Origin: Zea mays
Taxonomy: Eukaryota > Streptophyta > Magnoliopsida > Poales > Poaceae
DNA length: 64,000 bases
Direction: 5' to 3'
Assembly (NCBI RefSeq): GCF_902167145.1
Contig: NC_050097.1
Location: 39,106,095 to 39,170,094 of the forward strand
Each line of letters starts with the position of its first letter. Positions within the stretch are counted from its first letter, which is position 1. The position numbers and the translations under genes were made by a program. The notes beneath the pieces were generated by a model, which was not told where the DNA came from, searched no databases, and saw only the letters and a program-made list of their open reading frames with translations. Shown one piece after another: positions 34,333-46,466 of this stretch.

Positions 34333-34832
34333 CACCAAAGATGGAGAAGATGGCGGCGCGGGGGGCAGGGAAGGCGGTTTCCCTCTCCTCCGGCTAAAGT
34401 TTCCCGGGTGGCGAAAACCTGAAGGGAAAAGAAGGGAGCAGAGTGAAGAACCGTCACCGGGCCCCCTCTCGAGTATATGAAGGCCAGGGCGAAACCGTTT
34501 CCAGCACGCCGCCTGGGCCGGATACAGGATTCGAAAAACGCGAAGCGGCACAGCCGTTCCTCGAAACGGCTCGCACACGCGTAGCGGCCGCCCCGCCAAC
34601 CACTCGCCCCGTCGCATTAACTCCGCGGCGGGACACGCGGCGCTTCTGGCAGAAGGAGCGCGCGACGCTTCACCTTCGCCTTAATAACCGCGTCAGAAAA
34701 GGTACGCCACGTCGTCTGATTTCGTATCCTTTTCCGTTTTCCTCTTTCTCTATCTCTTGCAACAGGGACCGGGGAAGGGGGATACCCCGAGAGGGATCCT
34801 TCTCCGCGAAGGAACCGGGCTCCGCGCCCCCC
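34333..34832 (-). promoter_or_regulatory. Upstream region of the antisense gene
   Basis: On the minus strand, CTTCATATACTCGAG (about 34470-34484) is a weak TATA-like site about 140 bp before the antisense ATG. This region corresponds to B 52190-52440, where the antisense exons are absent. No experimental start is implied. Confidence 0.3.
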
Positions 34833-35035
34833 ATTACTGATCAGGGGTTCGAAGGCTGGCCCCCCGAGGGTTCAACAGCCGCCTCAGATCGCGTGGGCCC
34901 GACACCCACTACTGGTCAGGGGTTCGAAGGCCGGCCCTCCGAAGGGCTCCACGGCCGCCTCAGGCTACTCGGGCTCCGCGCCCATTACTGATCAGGGGTT
35001 CGAAGGCTGGCCCCCGAAGGGTTCACAGTCGCCTC
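34833..35035. repeat. Three imperfect tandem units in the 3' internal region
   Basis: Three units of about 65-80 bp, each containing TTACTGATCAGGGGTTCGAA or ACTGGTCAGGGGTTCGAAGG followed by GGCC..CCGA.GG and GCCTCAG. The same triplet occurs in B at about 52477-52680 and 57764-57966. Non-coding. Confidence 0.7.
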
Positions 35036-35771
35036 AGACACCGAGCGAGGGATGACCAGGGGTACGTTCGATACATAACCGAGGCTCGGGCTGCGCTCCC
35101 GAGGTACCCTAGGACATATCCGAGACCAGCGGGAACGATCTTGTAACGGAATCCCATCGGAGGGAGGCATCGAGCCCTCGGACCCCGTCGCCAGGGGACC
35201 GGGTCCGGCAAGTCACCCGCAGGTACTTTTGGGCGTGCCTCTGGGCCCCTAGCCGACCCCCAACGAACGGGGCACGGACGTCCACTCGGATTACCCGCTT
35301 GCAGCTCACCGGAGACACCATGTTCGGTGCCCATCGAGGGTAACATGGCGCACTCCCCCCCTCCTCCTTGCGGAAAGGCGACGTAGGGGCGTATGTAAAA
35401 AGCCGAGTCTGTCCCTGATCGTCCTCTCGCCCTGTGCAGAGGCTCGGGGGCTGCTCTCGCAAAAACCGGCTCCGGCCAAATCGTTGACAGCGTCAACATA
35501 CCAGCCCGAGAGCTTGGGCCCCGACCGTGCACCCGGGCTACGGCCAGTTCGCATGAGGGAACGACCAGACCAGCCGAAGCGTTAAGCGAAGTATTAAGAC
35601 CTCGAAGGAGTGTAACCACTCCTCCGAGGCCTCGGGGGCTACACCCGGCGGGTGCGCTCGCGCGCACCCACCGGAACGAAATGCAACCGAGAAAGGCTGG
35701 TCCCCTTGCAAAAAAGTGCGACAAAAGCCTCCAAGCGAGTGCTAACACTCCCTTCGAGGCTCGGGGGCTAC
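35036..35771 (+). other. 3' internal non-coding part and polypurine tract of element A
   Basis: GC-rich, no conserved product. It ends in GAGGCTCGGGGGCTAC, the polypurine-type tract directly before the 3' LTR. Long minus-strand open frames here (35023-35802) recur in all copies, but their end lies in the LTR and they have no recognised domain. Confidence 0.6.
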
Positions 35772-37682
35772 TGTCGGGGACCATAATTAGGGGTACCCTC
35801 AAGACGCCTAATTCTCAGCTGGTAACCCCCATCAGCATAAAGCTGCAAAGGCCTGATGGGCACGATTAAGTCAGGGATAAGTCCACACGAGTGACTCGAT
35901 CGCGCTTCACCCGAGCCTAGCCTCGGCCGAAGGCAGCCGACCTCGAGAGACTTCCGTCTCGCCCGAGGCCCCCCTTTTTATGGCGGACACATCACCGGCT
36001 TGCCCAAGGCCTTGGCTTCGCTCAGAAGCAACCTTGACTAAATCACCACACCGACTGACCAAATTGCAGGGGCATTTAACGCAAAGGTGGCCTGACACCT
36101 CTATCCTGACACGCGCCCCCGGCAGAGCCGAGGTGACCGCCGTCACTCCACCGCTCCACTGGCCAGTCTGACAGAAGGACAGCGCCGCCTGCGCCACTCC
36201 GACTGCAGTGCCACTCGACAGAGTGAGTCTGACAGGCAATTAGGCCTTGCCAAAGGCGCCACGGCGAACTCCGCTCCGCCCGACCCCAGGGCTCGGACTC
36301 GGGCTAGGACCCGGAAGACGGCGAACTCCGCTCCGCCCGACCCCAGGGCTCGGACTCGGGCTAAGACCCGGAAGACGGCGAACTCCGCTCCGCCCGACCC
36401 CAGGGCTCGGACTCGGGCTAAGACCCGGAAGACGGCGAACTCCGCTCCGCCCGACCCCAGGGCTCGGACTCGGGCTAAGACCCGGAAGACGGCGAACTCC
36501 GCTCCGCCCGACCCCAGGGCTCGGACTCGGGCTAAGACCCGGAAGACGGCGAACTCCGCTCCGCCCGACCCCAGGGCTCGGACTCGGGCTAAGACCCGGA
36601 AGACGGCGAACTCCGCTCCGCCCGACCCCAGGGCTCGGACTCGGGCTAAGACCCGGAAGACGGCGAACTCCGCTCCGCCCGACCCTAGGGCTCGGACTCG
36701 GGCTAAGACCCGGAAGACGGTGAACTCCGCTCCGCCCGACCCCAGGGCTCGGACTCGGGCTAAGACCCGGAAGACGGCGAACTCCGCTCCGCCCGACCCC
36801 AGGGCTCGGACTCAGGCTAAGACCCGGAAGACGACGAAACTCCGCCTCGCCCGACCCCAGGGCTCGGACTCCGCCCTGGCCTCGGCCGGACGACTTCCGC
36901 CTCGCCCGACCCCCTGGCTCGGGCTCGGCCACGACAACTGAAGGCAAGACTCAACCTCGGCTTCGGAGGAAACCCCACGTCGCCCTGCCTAGAGCACAGA
37001 CCGCCACGTCAACAGGAAACGTCATCATCGCCCTACCCCGAATCGACTCGGGTCACGGAGAACAAGACCGGCGTCTCGTCCGGCCAGCTCCGCCAGAGGG
37101 GCAATGATGGCGCTCCACGAGCTCTATGACGACGGCGGCCCCCAGCTCTCTTACGGCAGCAGGACAACGTCAGCAGGGACTCGACCGCTCCAACAGCTGT
37201 CCCTCCATCAGGCTCCGCCGCACCACCGATAGCCACAACATCACGCCAGCAGGATGCCCAGATCTCTCCGGCTGCCACATCGGCATGTACCTAGGGCACT
37301 AGCTCTCCCTCCGCTAGACACGTAGCACTCTGCTACATCCCCATTGTACACCTGGGTCCTCTCCTTACGACTATAAAAGGAAGGACCAGGGCCTTCTCAG
37401 AGAAGGTTGGCCGCGCGGGACCGAGGACGGGACAGGCGCCCCCTTGGGGCCGCTCGCTTCCCTCACCCGCGTGGACGCTTGTAACCCCCCTACTGCAAGC
37501 GCACCTGACCTGGGCGTGGGACGAACACGAAGGCCGCGGGACTTCCACCTCTCTCACGCTCGGCTCCGGCCGCCTCGCCTGTCCCCCCTCCGCGCTCGCC
37601 CACGCGCTCGACCCATCTGGGCTGGGGCACGCAGCACACTCACTCGTCGGCTTAGGGACCCCCCTGTCTCGAAACGCCGACA
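35772..37682 (+). repeat. 3' LTR of gypsy element A
   Basis: 1911 bp, the partner of 25225-27135. Same ten-unit 57-bp array (one unit with C to T at about 36686 and one at 36721). TATAAAAG at 37372-37379. Followed by target duplication TTTAT. Confidence 0.93.
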
Positions 37683-37687
37683 TTTAT

Positions 37688-38414
37688 ATACGTTTTTTGT
37701 AAAATAAAAAAATATATAATTGTGTCGGGCCGGGCCAGCACTACGGACCGAAGCTACAGCCCAAGCACGACACAAACGCTCGTGCCGGGCCAGCCCAGAC
37801 ACTATTAAATGGGTGCCTCAGGCCGACCCGTCATACACGGTTGATTTGGTCATCTATACATTTGTACAATAATGATGGTACTCGCCTCAATTGTCGCCAC
37901 CTCATTCGTCCTCCTACTTCTTTTCTCTCTCCCCTCATGCCTCTGCCTCCGCGCCACCCCATTCTCGGCAGAGGGCATGGGAGTAGGCGCCTCCTCCCCG
38001 TATTCATCCAACACCAGCCCTGACACCGACTCGCGCAGTGGCTATTGCACGTCCACGAGGACGTTTCACAGTATGCGCACACCATCGTTTCCGCTATCGT
38101 CGGACGTCCCGTTCGTCTTCTCGGCCTTCGCCCTGTTCTTCCTCCCCAACCTACTGCCCCATCCACGGTTGCAGCCGCAAGCCAACCAATGCTTTTCGAC
38201 ATGGGTACGGGGTGAGTCGGTCTTGCTCCTATCCTTTCTTCATGAGTGCCGCTGAGGAGGACACGGTGGCGCCTGCCACGCTTAGGTTATCTTGGCGACG
38301 AGGAGTCTAGGTCTGAGATATTGGACAACCAAGGCTTGTAGCGCGGCTGTAGTCGGCATATGCTATGGAGTTTGTGGTGGTGTTGTGCCTCGGCGGGTCC
38401 AAGGCTGGGAAGGC
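37688..38414. other. Spacer between nested elements
   Basis: Contains a GC-rich palindromic-looking stretch (GTGTCGGGCCGGGCCAGC at about 37722 and a GCCGGGCCAGCCCAGAC stretch near 37783), probably a transposon fragment. No gene was recognised; the short frames 37872-38255 and 38038-38310 lack any family signature. Confidence 0.4.
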
Positions 38415-38645
38415 TGAAAGTCGCCTAGAGGGGGGGGGGGGGTGAATAGGCGTAATCTAAAATTTACAACTTTAAACACACACTACAAGCCGGGGTTAGC
38501 GTTAGTACTTAAATCAAGTCTGGGAGAGAGGGAAAAACAAATCAAATGGAAATCAAGCGAATGAACACGGTGATTTGTTTTACTGAGGTTTGGTTCCAAA
38601 GAACCTAATCCTCGTTGAGGTGGTCACAAAGACCGGGTCTCTTTC
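38415..38645 (-). mobile_element. End fragment of a minus-strand copia LTR
   Basis: Starts TGAAAGTCGCCTAGAGGGG, with a long G run and GTGAATAGG, as in the end of the LTR of element E at 61815 (TGAGAGCACCTAGAGGGG). The similarity marks it as the 3' end of a related copia LTR read backwards. It is cut at about 38646 by the next element. Confidence 0.45.
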
Positions 38646-41250
38646 TGTAAGACCCAAAATTGGTAAAAAAATATAATATAAAATAATAAAATAAAGAACT
38701 AGATAAATTTATGATGGTATTACTAGAATTTTTGAAAACCTTTGGAGAATTTACTAGGACCTTTCCTATTCATAATCAATTAATAATGTCAATTCAGTCA
38801 AATAACCACTAAATAAATAAGGGGTAAACCTAACTTAATCTAGCTTTCATAGAAGAAGTTATACCCTCTTAAAAATAACTATGCGAAGGATATACATTTA
38901 GGTTATTGTTAATATAAACCTTGGCTATGTAAAGAAACTATTTTCTCAAGCTAAACATTATGGTGAAGTACATTGAACAAATCACACTTTATTGAATAGT
39001 ATGTTTTGTTTCAGGGACAAAAGAATTAAAATAAATAAAAATATACTACTTGCATAGTCATGCTGAGATTTCCCATTAATGCATATAATATATGTTTGAA
39101 GTTCATAATCAAACTTGGATGTGAAATAAGAGAAGAAAACAGAAAATGGAGAAGAAAAAGGGAAACTTGGGCGCCACTTAACCCGCTTCCGGCCCAGGCA
39201 ACCTCCTTCCTCGGCCCACCTATTTTTTTCTCTTTCTCTCCGCAGCGCGCACCTCAACCCGGCCGCCTGACCGATGGGTCCCACCGGGCATCCTCTGTGC
39301 ACCAGGCGTATTCTTTGGGTCGAGCGTCGCGTGGGTCCCACTGGTCGGATTCCCCTTATTCAATCCAGCTCGCGCGCACCCCTGAATGGACTCCGCATCG
39401 TAGGCCTAGGCGATTGGATCTGCCGTTTTCCCCCTGGTCAGACTTCATCTTCTTCTCTCTGTTCGCAAGCATCGGCTAGAATCCCAACAAATTCCTCTGG
39501 CATCTCCCCTGGATTTAGCCGCTATGCTCGGACTCGACAACAGCAGCGCCTGCCCCTATATATCTGGTTGCCGCGGACCCCTTGAACCCGAAGTCCCGGC
39601 CATGAATACCTTTGCGCCGCCTTCCTGGTACCCGTGCACGTAGCACCAACGCCGAGGGTCGGACATCGCTGAGAACTACACAGAAGAGCCACCGTACGGA
39701 GTGATGGGGATCGAAGAGCGTCCGCCTTGGAATTAGTCGGGAGCGGATTGTTGGCGGGGCCTCGGCGCAAGTCTGGGTGCATCGCGAAGCCACGAAGATC
39801 ATGTACAAAAGATTAGCCGGAACCAGGGTCGTCGGGGACACCAGAATTCGTCACCGAAGTTAATCCGCCGCCACCGTTGGGCCTGGGACCGCCGCGTTCA
39901 CTCCACGCGAGCACCGTCGTTCGGCCATCCCTGGGTGGTCGGGCGGGTTCGCCAGGGAGCGCGGCTCGTGCGCAGGGTATCCTCGGGCTTCCTTGGCTAG
40001 ATTGGTGACTATCTGGGAACTAGGAATCCCTCACCGGAGCTCGGTTCATGTCGCAAACCCGCCCCGAACTGTGGACGAGCTCGCTACTCCTTCAATCGCG
40101 GGTAAGAATCTCCCTTCCGTGCTCGCCATCACCCCATCTAGGTTTAGCACCGGCCAATTTCAGGTTAGGGGCGTCCGGGCGTCGAATTGCGCGTCCGTCG
40201 GCGATGCTCCGCCGTGGGTGAGCAGTGCTCAGCCGTCGCGTGGATTTGGGGGAGAGAAGAAGAACCGTGGGCCAGAGATCTAGAATTCAAGGGCTGAGAT
40301 TAGATGATTGCATACCCTTCCGTAGCATTCAGCCTGATCCGTTGATCTAGATCGGACGGATAGAATCAAATCCAGAATAATAAAATCCTCCCCGTCGTAT
40401 TTGCATCCAACGGTTCTCGTCGCGTACCGTTTCACAGCCGCGCCGATCTAATCTGGGGCGCAGATTGATGATCGAACGGCCCAAATAGCCCGATACCCCT
40501 TCGCCCTGGCCTATTTGCTAAAGAGACCCCGTAATTTTTACAAATTAACCCGCCGTCCGATTCGGATACAAACTGAGTCTTAAGACAATTTATGAGTTAG
40601 ACCTCGGGTTCTCTGTTAATGTTTGCGCAGTCCAGAACCTAAAATAAATTCGAGATTAAATAAGGAAAAATGGAATTTTAGTATAAAAATAAATCTTGAA
40701 ACTTATTTAATTCATATAAATTCCATTTTTACTCCTTTTTAACCCATTCCAGTTGCAATAATTTTGTATTAATATTGTCTATCAACTAATAACACTGTTT
40801 AGCCATGAAACTTGAATTGAAATTGTTCATTAGGATTAATCTATTCTAAGTACCAAATAATTTCGAAAATTCATAACTTTATAACCGTAACTCTGATTTT
40901 AGTAGTTCTCGAGCCTGTGATCTCGTTACGACGCGTAGATTATTATTATGCAGTTTGTTCTTATGTTTGGTGTAATGTTAATTTTGTCTATATACTGTTT
41001 GTTTGTATTGCTACGACTAGCGTGAGGTCACAAGTCACCTGATGAGCAAGTTGGTACCTGGAATCTCAAGTCCCAGGCAAGTTGTGCCCTTGATCACTTC
41101 TTTTTACCCAGCCATGTTCTGATTAATCATAATGATTTGCATAGGTTAATTTTGATGGGACCCAATAGGTTACCCTAGTTTGTCTATCTTTATACCTTGT
41201 TTACCACTGAACTTTTTGGGTAGTACTTGCTAGTGCTTTATATTGGAAAC
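38646..41250 (+). mobile_element. Probable gypsy LTR fragment (Tekay/chromovirus-like), interrupted by element D
   Basis: Begins TGTAAGACCCAAAATTGG and continues for 2.6 kb: AT-rich first, then GC-rich in the middle (39180-40260), then AT-rich. This is the build of long LTRs of maize chromovirus-type gypsy elements. No open frame of significance. Copia element D starts at 41251, so the remainder of this LTR should lie on the far side of D, outside the window. Confidence 0.4.
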
Positions 41251-41338
41251 TGTTAATTGGATAGATGGGCTAACCCTAGAGGGTAGCAATATAGTCTTAC
41301 ATGGGCCTGGCACATGGGCCTAACCATATACACTAACA
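41251..41338 (-). repeat. Short 3' LTR of copia element D
   Basis: Read on the minus strand it starts TGTTAGTGTATATGG directly after the polypurine tract CAGACTGTGGGGGAG and ends CCAATTAACA. Only 88 bp, unusually short for a copia LTR. The outer flank GAAAC (41246-41250) would be the target duplication, not verifiable here. The inner boundary is firm; the outer one is a guess from the TG...CA rule. Confidence 0.5.
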
Positions 41339-41481
41339 CTCCCCCACAGTCTGAACATCCGTCGCAGTGGAGTTCACAGACTGGACTCAAAAAGAAAGGC
41401 GTGCATTGTGCATTACACAGATGTACATTACACCATAGGATCCCCCCACAGCCGCAACTACCCACTACTGATGTTGAGGCT

Positions 41482-43162
41482 TGTCGGGGACCATAATTAG
41501 GGATACCCTCAAGACGCCTAATTCTCAGCTGGTAACCCCCATCAGCATAAAGCTGCAAAGGCCTGATGGGCATGATTAAGTCAGGGATCAGTCCACACGA
41601 GTGACTCGATCACGCTTCACCCGAGCCTAGCCTCGGCCGAAGGCAGCCGACCTCGAGAGACTTCCGTCTCGCCCGAGGCCCCCTTTTTATGGCGGACACA
41701 TCACCGGCTCGCCCAAGGCCTTGGCTTCGCTCAGAAGCAACCTTGACTAAATCACCACACCGACTGACCAAATTGCAGGGGCATTTAACGCACAGGAGGC
41801 CTGACACCTCTATCCTGACACGCGCCTCCGGCAGAGCCGAGGTGACCGCCGTCACTCCACCGCTCCACTGGCCAGTCTGACAGAAGGACAGCGCCGCCTG
41901 CGCCACTCCGACTGCAGCGCCACTCGACAGAGTAAGTCTGACAGGCAGTCAGGCCTCGACAAAGGCGCCACGGCGAACTCCGCTCCGCCCGACCCCAGGG
42001 CTCGGACTCGGGCTAAGACCCGGAAGACGGCGAACTCCGCTCCGCCCGACCCCAGGGCTCGGACTCGGGCTAAGACCCGGAAGACGGCGAACTCCGCTCC
42101 GCCCGACCCCAGGGCTCGGACTCGGGCTAAGACCCGGAAGACGGCGAACTCCGCTCCGCCCGACCCCAGGGCTCGGACTCGGGCTAAGACCCGGAAGACG
42201 GCGAACTCCGCTCCGCCCGACCCCAGGGCTCGGACTCGGGCTAAGACCCGGAAGACGGCGAACTCCGCTCCGCCCGACCCCAGGGCTCGGACTCGGGCTA
42301 AGACCCGGAAGACGACGAAACTCCGCCTCGCCCGACCCCAGGGCTCGGACTCCGCCCTGGCCTCAGCCGAACGACTTCCGCCTCGACCGACCCCTTGGCT
42401 CGGGCTCGGCCACGGCAACAGAAGGCAGACTCAACCTCGGCTTCGGAGGAAACCCCACGTCGCCCTGCCTAGGGCACAGACCGCCACGTCAACAGGAGGC
42501 GCCATCATCATCCCACCCCGAATCGACTCGGGTCACGGAGAACAAGACCGGCGTCTCATCCGGCCAGCTCCGCCAGAGAGGCAATGATGGCGCTCCACAA
42601 GCTCTATGACGACGGCGGCCCCTAGCTCTCTTACGAAAGCAGGACAACGTCAGCAGGGACTCGACCGCTCCAACAGCTGTCCCTCCATCAGGCTCCGCCG
42701 CACCTCCAACAGCCACGACATCACGCCAGCAGGGTGCCCAGATCTCTCCGGCTGCCACATTGGCATGTACCTAGGGCGCTAGCTCTCCCTCCGCTAGACA
42801 CGTAGCACTCTGCTACATCCCCATTGTACACCTGGATCCTCTCCTTACGACTATAAAAGGAAGGACCAGGGCCTTCTCAGAGAAGGTTGGCCGCGCGGGA
42901 CCGAGGACGGGACAGGCGCTCTCTTGGGGCCGCTCGCTTCCCTCACCCGCGTGGACGCTTGTAACCCCCCTACTGCAAGCGCACCTGACCTGGGCGCGGG
43001 ACGAACACGAAGGCCGCGGGACTTCCACCTCTCTCACGCTCGGCTCCGGCCGCCTCGCCTCTCCCCCCTTCGCGCTCGCCCACGCGCTCGACCCATCTGG
43101 GCTGGGGCACGCAGCACACTCACTCGTCGGCTTAGGGACCCCCCTGTCTCGAAACGCCGACA
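41482..43162 (+). repeat. LTR 1 of gypsy element B
   Basis: 1681 bp; same family as A's LTR but with six 57-bp units (about 41969-42310), which accounts for nearly all of the 230-bp length difference. TATAAAAG at 42852-42859. Confidence 0.93.
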
Positions 43163-43164
43163 GT

Positions 43165-43182
43165 TGGCGCGCCAGGTAGGGG
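43165..43182 (+). promoter_or_regulatory. Primer-binding site of element B
   Basis: TGGCGCGCCAGGTAGGGG three bases after LTR 1, identical to the site in element A. LTR 2 is not followed by this site. Confidence 0.8.
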
Positions 43183-43222
43183 CACGCTGCGTGCTGACGA
43201 ACAGCTCCCCGTCAAGCTCCAG

Positions 43223-46200
43223 ATGGGCAGTCTCCAGCAACCTCTCCGGCCCGGGACGGTGCTTCGTTTTGGGACTCTTGAGTTCATGTCCTTCGACGGC
43301 AGCTACGACATGACACTTCTTCCACCGCCGCGCGACTACGACAATGGCGGCCGACAACCCGCCCGCCGGCGGCGGAATCGACGACGTCTACCCCGCGTGG
43401 TGGAAGAGCAACATTCGGGCTCGCTCCGTTCTCTCCCCCGCCAACGGAGGAGGAGGCGGGGCCGTCAAGGCCAGACGGGAGGCCACGCTTCGCCGGCCGT
43501 CGAGCGAATCGACGCCCCCGACGCCCCGACGGAAGGCACGCCGGACGTCGACCTCGCGTTCGAGACGGAGGCAAGCGCCGTCCCCCCGCGGCACGCTGAC
43601 CCCGAGCAAGAAGACGACGCCGGCGCGCTCGCGGAAAGCCTGCAGGACGTTGCCCTCGAACCAGAGACGACGGCGCAACCAGTCCCCGATGTGACTACGT
43701 CGCTCCTCGTCGACCAAAAGGTAACGACTAACTCCCATCTTGCGTCATTTCGACTCGGCCTCAACCCGCCAAACGACCTCGTTTTGGCGGGCGCTCTCAT
43801 TGAGGCGAGTGCAACCCCACTGAGGTTTTGTATGCGGTCGCCTTGGGACCGACTGACGGACGTCTCGACCTACGGGCCCTCCGGGTCCGAGGAAGATGAC
43901 GATCCCAGCATCGGTTGGGATTTCTCCGGACATGGCAACCCCAGTGCCATGCGGGACTTCATGACCGCATGTGACTACTGTCTATCCGACCGTTCCGACG
44001 GAAGCCGCAGCCTCGGTGACGAGAGCTGCGGCCCAAGCCGCGAATGTTTCCACATCGAGCTAGGGGATCCCACCGAAGGCAACCATCTTGGCATGCCGGA
44101 GGATGGTGTTCTCCCTAGGCCGGTGCCTCGCGCCGACATCCCACGGGAGCTAGCTGTGGTCCCCGCTCCGGCGGGGGGTTACGACCCACAACTCAAGCAA
44201 GTCCGCGAGGCGCAGGCCAGGCTCAACGAGGGAACATGGGCGCTTGAGCCGATCCGTCGGGACGCCGGACAGGCATGGGTGGGCCAACCTCTGGGCGGAC
44301 AGTCATCTGCCCCAAGGTCTCCAGCACCGCGTCGCCAACGACGTCAGGATCAGGCCGCCGCCCGCATCCAGCGGGGTCGGTCAGAACCTGGCGACCGCAG
44401 CGATGCTCATCCGCGCGATGCCGGAGCCATCAACCACCGAGGGGCGGCGAATCCAGGGAGAACTCAAGAATCTCCTGGAAGGCGCTGCGGCCCGGCGGGC
44501 CGAGAGCACTGCATCCCGGAGGCAAGGATATCCCTCGGAACCTCATGCCGCGACTTCCCGATTCATGCGGGAGGCCTCGGTCTACACCGGGCGCACGCGC
44601 AACACCGCGCCTGCGGCCCCGGGCCACCTCGGCAACGAGCACCATCGACGCGACCGTCGGGCTCACCTCGACGAAAGGGTGCGCCGAGGCTACCACCCCA
44701 GGCGTGGGGGGCGCTACGACAGCGGGGAGGATCGGAGTCCTTCGCCCGAACCACCCGGTCCGCAGGCCTTCAGTCGGGCCATCCGACGGGCGCCATTCCC
44801 GACCCGGTTCCGACCCCCGACTACTATCACAAAGTACTCGGGGGAAACGAGACCGGAACTGTGGCTCGCGGACTACCGCCTTGCCTGCCAACTGGGCGGA
44901 ACGGACGACGACAACCTCGTCATCCGCAACCTCCCCCTGTTCCTCTCCGACACTGCTCGCGCCTGGTTGGAGCACCTGCCTCCAGGGCAGATTTCCTACT
45001 GGGACGACTTGGTCCAAGCCTTCGCTGGCAATTTCCAGGGCACATACGTGCGCCCCGGGAACTCCTGGGACCTTCAAAGCTGCCGGCAACAGCCGGGAGA
45101 GTCGCTCCGGGACTACATCCGGCGATTCTCGAAGCAGCGCACCGAGCTGCCCAACATCACCGACTCGGATGTCATCGGCGCGTTCCTCGCCGGCACCACT
45201 TGCCGCGACCTGGTGAGCAAGCTGGGTCGCAAAACCCCCACCAGGGCGAGCGAGCTGATGGACATCGCCACCAAGTTCGCCTCCGGCCAGGAGGCGGTCG
45301 AGGCTATCTTCCGAAAGGACAAGCAGCCCCAGGGCCGCCCGTCGGAAGAAGCTCCCGAGGCGTCTGCTCCGCGCGGCGCCAAGAAGAAAGGCAAGAAGAA
45401 GTCGCAATCGAAACGCGACGCCGCAGACGCGGACCTTGTCGCTGCCGCCGAGTATAAGAACCCTCGGAAGCCCCCCGGAGGTGCAAACCTCTTCGACAAG
45501 ATGCTCAAGGAGCCGTGCCCCTACCATCAGGGGCCCGTCAAGCACACCCTCGAGGAGTGCGTTATGCTTCGGCGTCATTTCCACAGGGCCGGGCCACCCG
45601 CCGAGGGTGGCAGGGCCCACGACGACGACAAGAACGAAGAACACCCAGCAGGGGGGTTCCCCGAGGTCCGCGACTGCTTCATGATCTATGGAGGGCATGC
45701 GGCGAATACCTCGGCTCGGCACCGCAAGCAAGAGCGCCGGGAGGTCTGCTCGGCGAAGGTGGCGGCGCCAGTCTACCTAGACTGGTCCGACAAGCCCATC
45801 ACTTTCGACCGGGCCGACCACCCCGACCATGTGCTGAGCCCGGGGAAATACCCGCTCGTCGTCGACCCCGTTGTCGGCAATGTCAGGCTCACCAAGGTCC
45901 TGATGGACGGGGGCAGCTGCCTCAACATCATCTACGCCGAGACCCTCAAGCTTCTGCGCGTCGATCCGTCCTCCGTCCGAGCAGGCGCTGCGCCCTTCCA
46001 CGGGATCATCCCTGGGAAGCGCGTCCAGCCCCTCGGGCGACTCGACCTCCCAGTCTGCTTCGGGACACCCTCCAACTTCCGAAGGGAGACCCTGACGTTC
46101 GAAGTGGTCGGGTTCCGAGGAACCTACCACGCCGTGCTAGGGAGGCCATGCTACGCGAAGTTCATGGCCGTCCCCAACTACACCTACCTGAAGCTCAAGA

Positions 46201-46466
46201 TGCCGGGCCCCAACGGGGTCATCACCGTCGGCCCCACGTACAAACACGCGTTCGAATGCGACGTGGAGTGCGTGGAGTACGCCGAGGCCCTCGCCGAGTC
46301 CGAGGCCCTCATCGCCGACCTGGAGAACCTCTCCAAGGAGGTCCCAGACGTGAAGCGCCATGCCGGCAACTTCGAGCCAGCGGAGACGGTCAAGGCCGTC
46401 CCCCTCGACCCCAGCGGCGACACCACCAGGCAGATCCGGATCGGTTCCGGGCTCGACCCCAAATAG
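43223..46466 (+). pseudogene. Gypsy gag-protease of element B, frameshifted
   Basis: Same protein as in element A, starting MGSLQQPLRPGTVLRFG at 43223. A net loss of five bases near 44300-44310 (B reads GGGCGGACAGTCATC where A has a longer sequence) shifts the frame. The correct reading continues from about 44290 to the TAG at 46464-46466 with the capsid domain, the Cys-His cluster and the protease (VLMDGGSCLNIIY). The first frame stays open by chance to 45457 in an Arg/Pro-rich nonsense reading. The capsid cannot be made in full from this copy. Confidence 0.9.

Larger units (their letters stand above)
25225..37682 (+). mobile_element. Element A: Ty3/gypsy (Tat-type) retrotransposon, pol-deleted, with antisense gene
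   Basis: 12,458 bp with 5-bp target duplication TTTAT (25220-25224 and 37683-37687). The two LTRs are both 1911 bp and differ at only about ten sites by eye, so insertion is recent. Order: LTR, PBS, gag-protease (+), pol stub, spliced antisense gene (-), 3' non-coding repeats, polypurine tract, LTR. RT, RNase H and integrase are missing: sequence jumps from the start of pol (about 30590) to what in element B lies after the integrase stop (AAGGAAGGGTCGGCCT at 30600). It therefore needs pol from a relative. It resembles high-copy maize gypsy families such as Huck or Flip; the name is unverified. Confidence 0.93.

Noticed and set aside
35023..35802. 259-codon minus frame conserved in A and both B segments
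   Set aside because: Conserved because the copies are recent; it has no domain, starts inside the LTR, and its presence in all copies is not evidence of selection.
41852..42418. 188-codon minus frame of VFRVLARVRALGSGG repeats (also at 53773 and 59060)
   Set aside because: The same LTR array on the other strand, not a gene.
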